NCBI RefSeq assembly: GCF_022605725.1
Contig: NC_065547.1
Location: 14,859,167-14,923,166 of the forward strand
Length of the DNA stretch: 64,000 nucleotides
Direction: 5' to 3'
From: Anthonomus grandis grandis
Taxonomy: Eukaryota > Arthropoda > Insecta > Coleoptera > Curculionidae
The position numbers were made by a program, and so were the translations under genes. This document shows positions 20,600 to 30,394 of the stretch, in pieces. Position 1 is the stretch's first letter, and every line of letters begins with the position of its first letter. The notes below the pieces were generated by a model. The model had not been told where the DNA came from and searched no databases. It saw only the letters and a program-made list of their open reading frames with translations.

Positions 20600-22540
20600 A
20601 TACATTAAATCTTTGATAAAAGGTCAAAGAACAAGTCAAACACTCCTAGTGAAGACCAAGAAGAAGGCTGGACACTCGTAAAAAACAAGAAAAAACAATA
20701 AACGATGGCAACCCCAAAGAAGCAATCCCAAACTCCAAACGCAAACCGCCCGCCACCAGTTAAAGGCCCAGTAACAAATCCTTAACTGAAGGGACTCTTA
20801 CTAGAACATGGTTTTTTGCCACCGGCTTCAATGCTTCCGTAAGGGCGGATGATGTAAGGACACACTTAATGAAGGCATCAGAAAGGATTATATTTGTGAA
20901 AGAATGCATATAAAGAAAGCAAATTAATGAAATTCCTTTTGGATAGGTGTAGCATTGAACCAGGGAGCAGAGATAATTGAATCAATGACAGTTTTTCATC
21001 AAAATGTATGTTCCATTCGAAATAAGGTTCAAAAGTTAGAGACTTTTGAGCTCTCGGGAAAGGCAGGATTTTATATGTCTTATAGAGTATTTTATTTCAT
21101 ATCCAGGGGTATGTATATCTAGAAAAACTCACAAACATGAAATAGCACTAATTATGAGCAAGGCCGGTATTGTTGGTACTGAAAGAAAGGACTTAGTTGA
21201 CCTATCAGTTGAAATGACCTGTGAGATAGAAGCTATTGGGATAAAAAATTAAATCTCACCGTAGATGCCGTCTACCGTCCACCAGGAGGTCACTGATTTA
21301 TTTCTCAATATTATGACAAATCTGTTTGAAATTTTAAATTGTAATTTTAAGCATGTATGTCTTATTGGAGATCATTTGGAATTATAGTATTGCATTTTCC
21401 AATTTTCATTATATAGTTTAACCAAAAACATTTTTTCAAGCACCAGGTTAGCAAATTGTATTGACATTATTTTTATCAACCTTAAAGATATCTTACCTTA
21501 CTCTACTAATGTTCTGGAGACTGTGGTATCAGAACATAATGCTATATTAATTGAATTACAGCTTATAGAATCACAACACTATAAAACAAAAAAAACGCAT
21601 TTTTCATAAACCTATAACACAAAGGGGCATTCAGAATATTATTGCAATTTTAGAGACTGGTCTTTTCTAGAAACAACATTAACACCTGAAATGAAGGCAC
21701 ATAGTTTCATGAATCTATTAACCAGCGCCATGGAAGCTTCAATTCTTGTCAGAAAAAAATCCGCGGTTGGCAACAAAAGTGTGTCTTGGTTTAATGATGA
21801 ATTCAGGCAAATACGGGAAACCTTACAATTTTTAAGTTCATTATATTTAAGGTCTAGATGCCCAAATTTTGCAGAACAACGCAGAATTTTTAAACATCAA
21901 TATAGGGGAGCATTAAAAAAAGCAAAAGTGCAAGCAAATTCAAATTTTATTTATTTTTTCAAGTTGACAATCAAGTAAAACCAGCATGGCAGATTGTTAA
22001 TGTATATCGAGGGTCAGGGGGCAACAGTGAGATCCCCAGTGATCCCACTCCATCAGATTTTAATAATTTCTTTACAGGTATTGGACAAATCATTCTAAAT
22101 GTAATCCCTTTAACGGACAATGGCCCAGATTTTTTAGGTAAAATTTATTCAGGTTTCAGATAATATCCTTAAAAAATAAACATTCTAAATATATTTATGA
22201 TATGAATGTGCCCTTCTTAAAACAAATAAGAGAGTATGTTATTTACCCATTAACAATACTTTTCAACTTATGTATCAAGGAGGGGGTTTACCTAAAATGT
22301 TTTAAAATTCAAAAATTGGTGCCAACCCATAAAAAAGGAGGCAAAACAATTTAAATAACTATAGACCAATTTCTTGAATACCAATAATTTCTAAAATCTT
22401 TGAAAAGCTATTAAAAGACCAACTTTATAAGCATTTTGAAAAACAAAATATTAACAAATTTCCAATATGATTTTCGAAAAGGCAATTTTACCACAGGGGC
22501 AAGATTGGAGCTCCTGGAGTATGTAGTTGAGGGCTTTGAT
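20600..22540 (+). pseudogene. LINE ORF1 end, endonuclease and RT fingers (broken)
   Basis: The endonuclease signatures VYRPPGGH and SEHNAIL (the D/H active site area) and the RT start NNYRPIS-IPIISKIFEKLL can be read in three frames. The region at 21691-21978 between EN and RT is open (LINE linker with WFNDEFRQIRE). The RT palm motif is not present here because the copy is interrupted at 22540, just after LLEYVVEGFDE. Confidence 0.75.
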
Positions 22541-25193
22541 GAGTCGTCTATTTATATAGATAGATAGATAGAGTTGTCTATTCTTCGGTCTTTTAAAGCT
22601 GCAAATTTATCGATGATATCGTCATAAAATGGTTCTACACTTATAAGTTCATTTAAAAGTTCCGTTTCAATAGAAATCTTTGCTAAGTTAGTAAGCCTAT
22701 TTTCTGGTACTGAATTCCGTAGGTATGTTTTAATTCTTTTTAAGCAAGAAAAACTACCTTCTACTGAAACACTTGTAGAAGGAATGGTCACAATTAGACG
22801 AATTCATTTTGTAGCTTCTTTAAAAATGTCACTATTTTCGTGTAACTGTTCCAACAGTTTATCTAACTGAATATTGCGGTTATTTTCGTCATTATAGATG
22901 AAGTTTAATTAATTTTTTAGCCGTGGGAAATCAGTAAATATATTAGGGAAAGAGTCTTTTAAATTATTTAATGATTCAATGGGAAATAGAATACTCTTCA
23001 AACTTAGTTGTATCTATCAACGTAACAAAAGCAATTTTTTCCAAATCTTGAAACCTCGTATCAATTTGTCCTAATATTGTATCTAAAAGTTCACAATATA
23101 GAACTTTGTACTTTTGAAAAAGTTCTTTGGTCGTCAAAGTTTTTCGTCCATGACGATAATTCGATGGCACTGACACTCTTAAACTCACGAAATCAAATAA
23201 TGATTGGAAACTGTTTTCATTTCTCTTTTCTTTAATAAGTTGCTGGGTGTTCTGAATTTGTGACATGCAAAGGCTAATATTTAGTGAACGTTTCTGTAAC
23301 GTGTCAAAAAGAATATTAGTAATTTCGAAAATGTCACTAAAAATGCTGATGAAAAGACCAAACTCAAAATCATGGAGGTGGTTCAAGAAACCAACGCTTT
23401 GAGTTATTGAAGTTTGATCCGAAGTTTTGTCGTCTCTAATTTCAGCAAATACTTGTTTTAAACCATCCCATTTATTATGAATAACATTTACAATCTTAGA
23501 GTTAGATGTCCATCGCGTTATTGCTGACGTAGGTATTCTTCTTTTAATGATCTGATCAGCTACATAAGTTCTTTTTGAAGAATGATGAAAAAATGAGGGA
23601 AAACTATTCACATTTGCAAAAAAAATACGACATTGTGGTATAGTACTGCAACTCTGTTGGAGTACTAAATTAAAACGGTGGGCTGCACAGTGTACAAAAA
23701 CGGCTTGTGGAGCTTCAACTTTAATTTTTGATTGCAGACCATTTACATGTCCAGACATAACACTAGCACCGTCAAAACACTGCCCCACTAATTTCGAACG
23801 ATAATCATATTTTTTTATTCTTTTGGTAACTAAGTTAAAAAGAGCATCAGCTGTTCGGTCCAAACTTACATCGAAGAATCCTAAAAATCTTTCGACCACT
23901 TTCCCTGCACTATTAACAAATCTAATTATTATGCTGCATTAGGACTTTTGAAGAATGTCCGCTGAATCGTCCACTTGAATAGAAAAAAATTACATTCTTT
24001 TATTTCGCGGTCTATATGTTCATCGAGATAATCGGAAATGCAGTCTATTAGTTCATTTTGAATAGTTTTTGAATTGGCAGAGAAAATAGATGATACCTTT
24101 TTATAATGCTCTTAAATATCTATGTTACTAATCGATATGTACGAGTGCAAAAGTTCTTTAAAATTACCACGATTGTCCGAAGAATAAGTTTTATCACGCC
24201 CCCGAAATGCTAGCTCTTGCTTGGCTAAATACACAGTAGCACGAATGGGTAACTGCATAAACCTTCTATTTAATAGCACTTTATCGTTAAATTGTTTTAT
24301 ACATAACCTGGAATTTTTCTTTAGAGCGTCTTCAATACTTGTAAGGTTTTTTTTTAATTCACAAAGGACAAGGCAGATTGAATGTGCTCCGAAGATGCTT
24401 CATGTCTACTACAACCTCTTGTCACTTTTCCAAAATTATTAAATTCCTCTTTATTCCATACATTCGATTTCACACCAATAATCAGACAGGGCAGACAAAA
24501 TAGTTTTTTTAAATAAACACTACCGCACAACCACTTATAGTCAGAGTTCCACTGATTTCTAAACCTACGAACGAAGGTTCTATCTTTTGATTTTCCCTGC
24601 TTTTCTATATAGAGAAAAGGCTTAGGCCCCTCTGAATTTAAAAAGTCCTTTTTATCATCGTTTTTCCACCTAGAAAATGGTGTTTCTATCAAGATGCAAA
24701 TTGGGTCATATAACGGCAACATTTTATAAAAAAAATTCCCGAACGCGATGGAATTTACTTCCGATAAACAAGAACTAAGTCAATAGAATAAGAACCTTTG
24801 GCTGGCAGCGGCATGCATACGCAGCGCCGTTCTGTAAATTACCCCGCGTGTTTGTCCGTCCGTTGCCATAGCAACCGTCGTAAGCGCGGGGGGAGGTGTT
24901 GCATCGGATTATTGTTTCTGCTAATTGTGCTGCATTGACACATGCGGTGGCGGTCGCCGCTGCTCTTATGAGAATATGTTTAGCGCGCTCGGGTTTCTGA
25001 ATACTTTTGCAAATATATTCTTTATAGGATTACACTAATTTTGATAAATCAGATAAAATAAAGAATTAATTTGTTATAAAATATAAAACAAACTAAATTG
25101 TAAACGTAAAGATGTCGATTTTAAAACTCTTACATTTTTTAAAATTTGTGGTGAAGCGGCGCTTCACCCGCGTCCCCTGACGAGCCGCTACTG
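22541..25193 (-). mobile_element. hAT element inserted in the LINE
   Basis: The 5' terminus is CAGTAGCGGCTCGTCAGGGG read on the - strand (25174-25193), a typical hAT start. The transposase gene lies at 22552-24722. The 3' TIR and about 200 bp of the host LINE are missing at the left junction, so a deletion followed the insertion. 24730-25180 is the 5' non-coding part, with GC-rich islands. Confidence 0.75.
22552..24722 (-). pseudogene. hAT transposase, ZMYM1-like, broken
   Basis: Starting at 24722 (MLPLYDPICILIETPF), the TTF-type zinc finger lies at about 24360-24600 (WLCGSVYLKKLFCLPC, CSRHEASSEH). The catalytic region in the block 22976-23899 has QCFDGASVMSGHVNGL and VHCAAHRFNLVLQQSC. The C-terminal hAT dimerisation region at 22552-22791 has SVSVEGSFSCLKRIKTY, whose Glu is the third catalytic acid. 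Frames are separated by stops at about 23900-24350 and at 22800-22975. The order and spacing fit a full hAT gene of about 700 codons. Confidence 0.85.
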
Positions 25194-26245
25194 GGCAATA
25201 GAGGTCGGTCTTGGGACTCTATTATCTATGCCAATGACATTGACCAGTCTGTGAAGGCAAAGTGGTGTCCTTTGTGGCACAAATGCTCTCTGCAGCCTGG
25301 CCCAGTTAGGTGAGATGGTGGAGGGAGCGGCCACAGGGCTGGGTTCCTGGTTGAATTCAAATAAACTTAAGCTAAATGTTGCCAAGACTGATAAGTTTTG
25401 TTCTCTTTAAGAAAAACTGAAGACAAGGGTGTTGAATTTAATGGAGTGAGATTTCTGGGTGTTTACTTCGATCCTATTCTAGTCTTCAACAAGTATATTG
25501 ACTTTGTTGCTAAAAAAGTATCAAAAAGTAAAACATCTCTTAAAAAATTACAAAAAATCTGTAGATAAAAATGTTTTACTGATTGTTTCTCATTCTTTAA
25601 CACAGTCAGCATGCAATAATTATGTTCTGTTGGCTTGAGGTCACGCTCAGGAAGCAGAGAGGGTTTTTGGACTGCAAAAGCCCACCTTTGAGTGCGAGTT
25701 GTTAACGGACATGGATTCATTTAAGAAACTAAAAATAATTACTTTGCCATCTAGGTATATTTTTGAATGCCCCCTATATACAAAAAGAAACTTAAACAGG
25801 TATAATTAAATATTGCAATTACATTCTTATAACACAAGATAAGCTGAGAACCTGCACTTACCCTTTCTTAGATGCAAAAAGTCAAAAATATCCACTTGGT
25901 ACTATGTGCCCACATTCTTTAACAAACTGCCTGCTTAAATAAAAATATTTCCGCATAAACAATTTACTTCAACAGTTAAAGAAATGTTGTCTGAAGGGGT
26001 GTTTGTGAGTTTGGGGTGAAGTTGAGTTTTGATGAATTTTTGCATGTTAACCTTTAACTTAAAAATTAAAAAAAGGCTTATTTGTTTGTGTTAAATATCC
26101 AACCTTTTGTCAGTATTGTGTTGTATTATTCTCTATGATTTTTTTAAATATTTTTTGTAACTTATATATTTACTTACTTAATTTTATATGTATAAATGTG
26201 AAGACGATTGTTATCAGCAATACGAATATACCTTACTTTACTTTA
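25194..26245 (+). pseudogene. LINE RT C-terminus and 3' UTR after the hAT
   Basis: YANDIDQ, GTNALCSLAQLGEMVEGAAT and LGSWLNSNKLKLNVAKT follow the palm-thumb order. Then GVRFLGVYFDPIL, and near the end LPSRYIFECPLYTKRNLNR and TWYYVPTFFNKLP, the C-terminal part of Jockey/CR1 ORF2. The FADD box has decayed. The tail is (CTTTA)n. Confidence 0.75.
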
Positions 26246-26246
26246 C

Positions 26247-26510
26247 TAAAAGCTGAATAACGTTCCAAAGAAACTTTTAAAACAAATCAAACCGATCGGA
26301 GTACCAGGAGTAGAATTATTAATAAAAATTAAAAAAAAAATAAAAATTAATAAAAATGTTTCTAATGTACGGATTTTCGTAACTTTTTAAATGAAAGTTA
26401 AAAAAAGTTCCACAGGAATTTTTAAAACAAAATCAAGTCTTTCTGAGCACTAGAAGTAGAGTTATGACTCAATTTACTTAAAACAGTTTTCTCTTAGACA
26501 TACTAGGAGA
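26247..26510 (+). repeat. Intronic satellite array, third block
   Basis: It starts within a monomer (AAAAGCTGAATAACGTTCC) right after the LINE tail and includes the anchor CTCTTAGA at 26491. This shows that the LINE and everything in it landed in an existing array. Confidence 0.8.
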
Positions 26511-26608
26511 CGTTCTAGTGCCTAAAGTAATTTGGTATTTGTGGCTTTCTCCAAATGTTTTTATCGATGTTACATCAATATATATTTTATACAAATTTTG
26601 TTTTTTAG

Positions 26609-26704
26609 GTGCTGGACGAGGAAGCAGAGGTGTTCGTAGTGAAAATGTGGCGGTTGCTTATTTACGAAGTCGAAGCTAAAAAATTAGGTCTGGCCAAGTT
26701 ATAA
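26609..26704 (+). CDS. RBM25: RBM25 last coding exon: end of PWI domain
   Basis: 31 codons plus stop, starting VLDEEAEVFVVKMWRLLIYE and ending in EAKKLGLAKL with TAA at 26702-26704. It matches the last helix of the RBM25 PWI domain almost residue for residue. The acceptor is ttttttag|GTG, in phase with ATG|gt at 18656. Confidence 0.95.
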   Translation: MLDEEAEVFVVKMWRLLIYEVEAKKLGLAKL

Positions 26705-26790
26705 ATATTATTTTGGATATTGTGTAAATATAAATAATTGTCTTAAGTTTCTTATCGCATTAATAAACCGAGTACCATATTTAGTTGTGT
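26705..26790 (+). terminator. RBM25: RBM25 3' UTR and poly(A) signal
   Basis: AATAAA at 26762-26767 lies 58 bp after the stop, and a T/GT-rich stretch follows at 26783-26800. The end of the transcript is therefore likely near 26785. Confidence 0.7.
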
Positions 26791-26996
26791 CTTATTTATA
26801 CTTATTAGTTCCTGAGAAACAATTCTCTTTAGTTCTTGGAGAATCCTTATCATATTTGACATTAATTTGCGATAAAATATCTTTCCCGGTCCTAAAACAC
26901 CTCTGATAACACCTTAGCGAATTTGAGAACTTTTTGCCTTACCTTGGTACATCAGTGATAATGGCCATTTTGGTTCGACACGCAATATATCCACTG
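26791..26996. other. Short spacer between RBM25 and the TTAA transposon
   Basis: No gene or repeat was recognised. Confidence 0.5.
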
Positions 26997-27800
26997 TTAA
27001 ACGGCAAAAGGCCCTAACCCACATTTTCCCGCAAATGCCATTTCTCTTTCAAAATAATAGCGAAAAAAAAAGGAGTTTATTAAAGTAACGCCCTAAGCCT
27101 CTGTAAAATATATATACCGGCTACAATAAGAAAAATCAAACCTATGCCACAACAAAAAAAAAATCACATAAAAAAGTATCACCTATTCAAAAAAAAATTT
27201 TGAGTAAAAAAGGCCTTACCCGCAGTTTTTTTTGGAGAAATCGATGAAAAGAAAATCCAAATCCACAGACTATTCTTTAACGATCAAAATATTTTCAAAT
27301 TATAGGCAACTATGTTAGCCACATGACATTGACAGTCGAAATCATTTAATCCCGCTCTCTGCTATACCCTGCTGAAGCGTCGTCAAAGTTTTAATAAACT
27401 ATTCAGTTCTTGTGAGAAAAGCAAGTTTAGGATAAGTACAACTTGGTTTTTACGTTTTACTAAGTCGATGATATGTAGTATTTGCATTATAGGCTTTGAA
27501 CTATATTTTGCATGTTGCAATAATAATTATTTCAAAATAGAATAATTTGAGGTTATGTGGCTTAGGGCTTTTTGCTTTGTATGACTGAGGCTTAGGGCCA
27601 TTTGCTTTAAAATATTTGAGGGATAGGCCTTCTTGTAACAATATTTTTTTATATATATGTGGCATACGCCCTTTATTTTTTCTTAGCATAATTATTTATT
27701 TTAGAGTATTTAGTTCAATTTAAATTAATAAAATAACAATTAAATTTTCTTTAATTTTGTATTTTAAAATTATTGTACTTTCTTAGCATGGCTTTTTTTT

Positions 27801-28464
27801 ATAGAATTTGTGATCATAATGGCAAACCTAAAAAGCAGAACTAAGAAAATGGTACTGATGGTTGAAGATCAAAATATAATAGAAAATGAGAATGAAGACA
27901 AGGCAAACAAAGATGAATTACTACTGATAACTGAGGCTACCAAGGAAAATTATATAGGAGATGTAAAAGAAATTGAAAATCTTGACGATGATGAATTGCT
28001 CGCCGACTAAGTGGTGGCAGCATTCGAGCAGCCGCAGTTTAACTTAGATCAAAATGTTATTGAGATTGAGGAGATAAATCAAAACGAAGCTGATATTATT
28101 CATGTTCAAAAAATAATTTCCAATCCAACGATGTAAATATAATACTGAGAAAAAGAATGATCCAAAAGCACTTGAAGTGTTTATTCATCATGATCGAAGT
28201 GAGAAAAATGATTGTGAAAATAATATCGAAAGGGTGGCTAACGAAATGGAAACTCATAATGAACAAGAAATAAATAATAACGGAGAAGAGATAAATGTTA
28301 TTGGCGACGATGGAAAAAGAAGACAAAAAAAACAAATAAAAGAAAGGTTGCCAAACAGTTACGTGCAGAAGGCAAAGAGTACTGGTCTTCAAAGAAAAAA
28401 ATTATTCCTGCGAGACATCTTAAGCCGATTCCGTGCAAATCATGTCAACATAATTGCACAATAA
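27801..28464 (+). pseudogene. Acidic N-terminal region of the TTAA-element transposase
   Basis: 27810-28010 (MIIMANLKSRTKKMV..., ending DDDELLAD) and 28177-28464 (Asn/Glu-rich, then KKQIKERLPNSYVQKAK) are open in different frames. Another frame gives KPIPCKSCQHNCTIKF, a cysteine motif, then EEREEIFNQFWKLG, at 28420-28510. This is likely the N-terminal domain of the same protein, broken by frameshifts or holding small introns. Confidence 0.55.
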
Positions 28465-28504
28465 AATTTTCAGCAGAAGAACGAGAAGAAATTTTTAACC
28501 AATT

Positions 28505-29644
28505 TTGGAAGCTGGGCATGCACAAGAGCAAAATTCATTTTTAATATCCTGTGAAAAAATTAAAAGAAAATACACAAAAAACATCGAAAGTCGACGAACT
28601 GTAACAAAAAACTATAATTTACCTCAAAATAATACCAAAAAGAAAGTGTGCAGGCAGTTTCTTCTTTCTACATTGTGTATAAACGAAAAACGAATTCGCA
28701 GGCTTTGTACCAATAAAGCGACCATTGGAACTCCCCAAAACGATAGAAGAGGTAAAAACACAATTCCAAAAAATAAAACAAAAGAGGAAACACGAGAACA
28801 TGTTATGGAATATATAAAAATGCTACCTGCAATACCATCCCATTACTGCAGGAGCAGTTCTACAAAGAAGTACTTACCGGTTGAATTCAAAAATATCAAA
28901 AGATTGTATACATTTTACAAGACTTGGGCAAATGAAAATAAATTTAATACTGTAAGTGAGTCTGTTTTTAGAAAAATATTCACGCTTGAGTTTAATACAG
29001 GTTTTCATGCTCCTAGAAAAGATAAATGCTATACTTGCATTGAATATAAGGAGCAGGAAGCATCAGGCGAAAAAAAACAAAAATACAAAGCCCACATTGA
29101 AGAAAAAGAACTAGCCAAGAAGCACTACCTTATCGATAAAAAAAAATCCAACCATGAGGGATTTTTGTGTGCCAGTTTTGATATGCAGAAAGTTTTGAGC
29201 ACACCACACGGTCAACTAGATATGCGAATTTACTATTTTAATCGATACGCAGTTTATAATGAAACCATTTACGAAGCAGGGACACGGAATGCTTACTGTT
29301 TCTTATGGGGAGAAAGTAATGCTAAAAGGGGTTGCAATGAAGTATGTTCTGTTTTATATAAATACCTTTTACTTGTCGAAGAAGCCGGGGGAACAAAAGA
29401 GATAGCTTTGTACTGTGACTCATGCAGTGGACAAAATAAGAATAGAGCTGTAATGGCGCTCCTCGCATTTTTCTTAAAGCTTTCTAAGAATGTAAGATCA
29501 ATAAAGATAACTTTCTTAATTCCTGGTCACACTTACATGCAGGTGGACAGTGTTCATGGGGCTATTGAATTATATACCAAAAAAATGCTAGTATGGGCGC
29601 CTAGTGAATGGCCAACAGTGATAAGGAAAGCTATACTATTTTAA
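28505..29644 (+). CDS. DDE-type transposase of the TTAA element (core)
   Basis: 379 codons open. Features: NSFLISCEKIKRKY; KVCRQFLLSTLCINEKRIRR, a probable helix-turn-helix; IPSHYCRSSSTKKYLPVEFK; DKCYTCIEYKEQE, a CxxC site; then the probable catalytic core CASFDMQKVL (Asp226), ALYCDSCSGQNKNRAV (Asp305) and GHTYMQVDSVHGAIE (Glu355). The D..D..E spacing fits an RNase-H-fold transposase, but this is inference from a recurrent insect family. The frame ends soon after WAPSEWPTVIR, earlier than expected, so a C-terminal part is probably lost. No ATG starts it; the real N-terminus lies upstream in another frame. Confidence 0.7.
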   Translation: MEAGHAQEQNSFLISCEKIKRKYTKNIESRRTVTKNYNLPQNNTKKKVCRQFLLSTLCINEKRIRRLCTNKATIGTPQNDRRGKNTIPKNKTKEETREHVMEYIKMLPAIPSHYCRSSSTKKYLPVEFKNIKRLYTFYKTWANENKFNTVSESVFRKIFTLEFNTGFHAPRKDKCYTCIEYKEQEASGEKKQKYKAHIEEKELAKKHYLIDKKKSNHEGFLCASFDMQKVLSTPHGQLDMRIYYFNRYAVYNETIYEAGTRNAYCFLWGESNAKRGCNEVCSVLYKYLLLVEEAGGTKEIALYCDSCSGQNKNRAVMALLAFFLKLSKNVRSIKITFLIPGHTYMQVDSVHGAIELYTKKMLVWAPSEWPTVIRKAILF

Positions 29645-30102
29645 AGCCATACAAAAAAGATTTTGGCCCGACACTTTTGTTACATTTTGAATTTGAATAA
29701 TTTTATTAAACCTATTAGTAAAGGTAGGTATTGAAAATGGTACTTTAGTTATGGGCCTAACCCACATAACTTTATGAGTTTTATAAATCTGTGTAAGTTA
29801 CAAAGGCCTAATCAACATTTTTACTATATTAAAATAGATGGGTCTGCATTCAAGGACTAACGACAATGTACAATAATATCTGACAATATGCTTCTAAAAA
29901 CTAAGAAATAATTTTAGATACATTTTATAAAATAAAATTTTTGCACGTTTTTTTCGTTTCCTATAAAAACAAAATTTGCGGCTTAGCGCCTTTTGCCGTT
30001 TAACCGTCGATATAAGTAGAGCTTAGCTTTGACCAGACCAACGCGCATTGATCACTTGATACATAGACACTTAATAAGAGGCGTGGTTTTGTTTCGATTA
30101 TT

Positions 30103-30201
30103 ATAAGGGTCATTCAATAAATAAAGGATGTAATTTTCATAAGAAAATTGGAATATTATCATAAGGGTTATTCAATAAATAAAGGATGTCATTTTTATAA
30201 G
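30103..30201 (+). repeat. Direct duplication with mariner-like end
   Basis: ATAAGGGTCATTCAATAAAT plus 22 following bases at 30103-30144 recurs at 30160-30201 with few differences. The period is 57 bp. Confidence 0.75.
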
Positions 30202-30394
30202 ATAAACTTGTTGGGTGTCCTAGATATGTTGTTTCAGTTTCAGTATATATTACGGTAATTAACCAATTTACAAAATAAATATAGTATATAAAATATTCAA
30301 CAAAATAAGATTTCATATCGCAATAAAGCACTTGAAGTATTAGTACTATCATTAAATATCTAGCATAAATAGCAGATAACAGGTAACATCAATG

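Larger units (their letters stand above)
20340..26245 (+). mobile_element. Long non-LTR retrotransposon (Jockey/CR1-like), split by hAT
   Basis: Remains run from ORF1 (about 20600-20920, with TRTWFFATGFNASVRADDVR) through the endonuclease start (HQNVCSIRNKVQKLETF near 21000; DAVYRPPGGH near 21265; VVSEHNAILIEL near 21515). RT follows (KIQKLVPTHKKGG near 22310; NNYRPIS near 22355), as far as 22540. It resumes at 25194 with the RT thumb and the C-terminal cysteine-like region, and ends in a short TTTAC-type tail at about 26230-26245. Stops and frameshifts are everywhere. The insertion lies inside the satellite array. Confidence 0.8.
27001..29999 (+). mobile_element. TTAA-flanked DNA transposon of an unusual DDE family
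   Basis: The ends are ACGGCAAAAGGCCCTAACCC at 27001 and, inverted, a match ending GCCTTTTGCCGT at 29999, giving TIRs of about 20 bp with two mismatches. TTAA flanks both sides (26997-27000 and 30000-30003). The motif GGCTTAGGGC(C)..TTTGC recurs inside at about 27557 and 27588, with its inverse at about 27085, and relatives at 29749 and 29979, which may be subterminal transposase sites. The encoded protein has no piggyBac signature. It resembles the Sola-type group, but this assignment is uncertain. About 3.0 kb. Confidence 0.85.

Noticed and set aside
25151..25167. GTGAAGCGGCGCTTCAC palindrome as an operator
   Set aside because: It lies directly inside the hAT terminal region and is a feature of the transposon end; bacterial-type operator logic does not apply.
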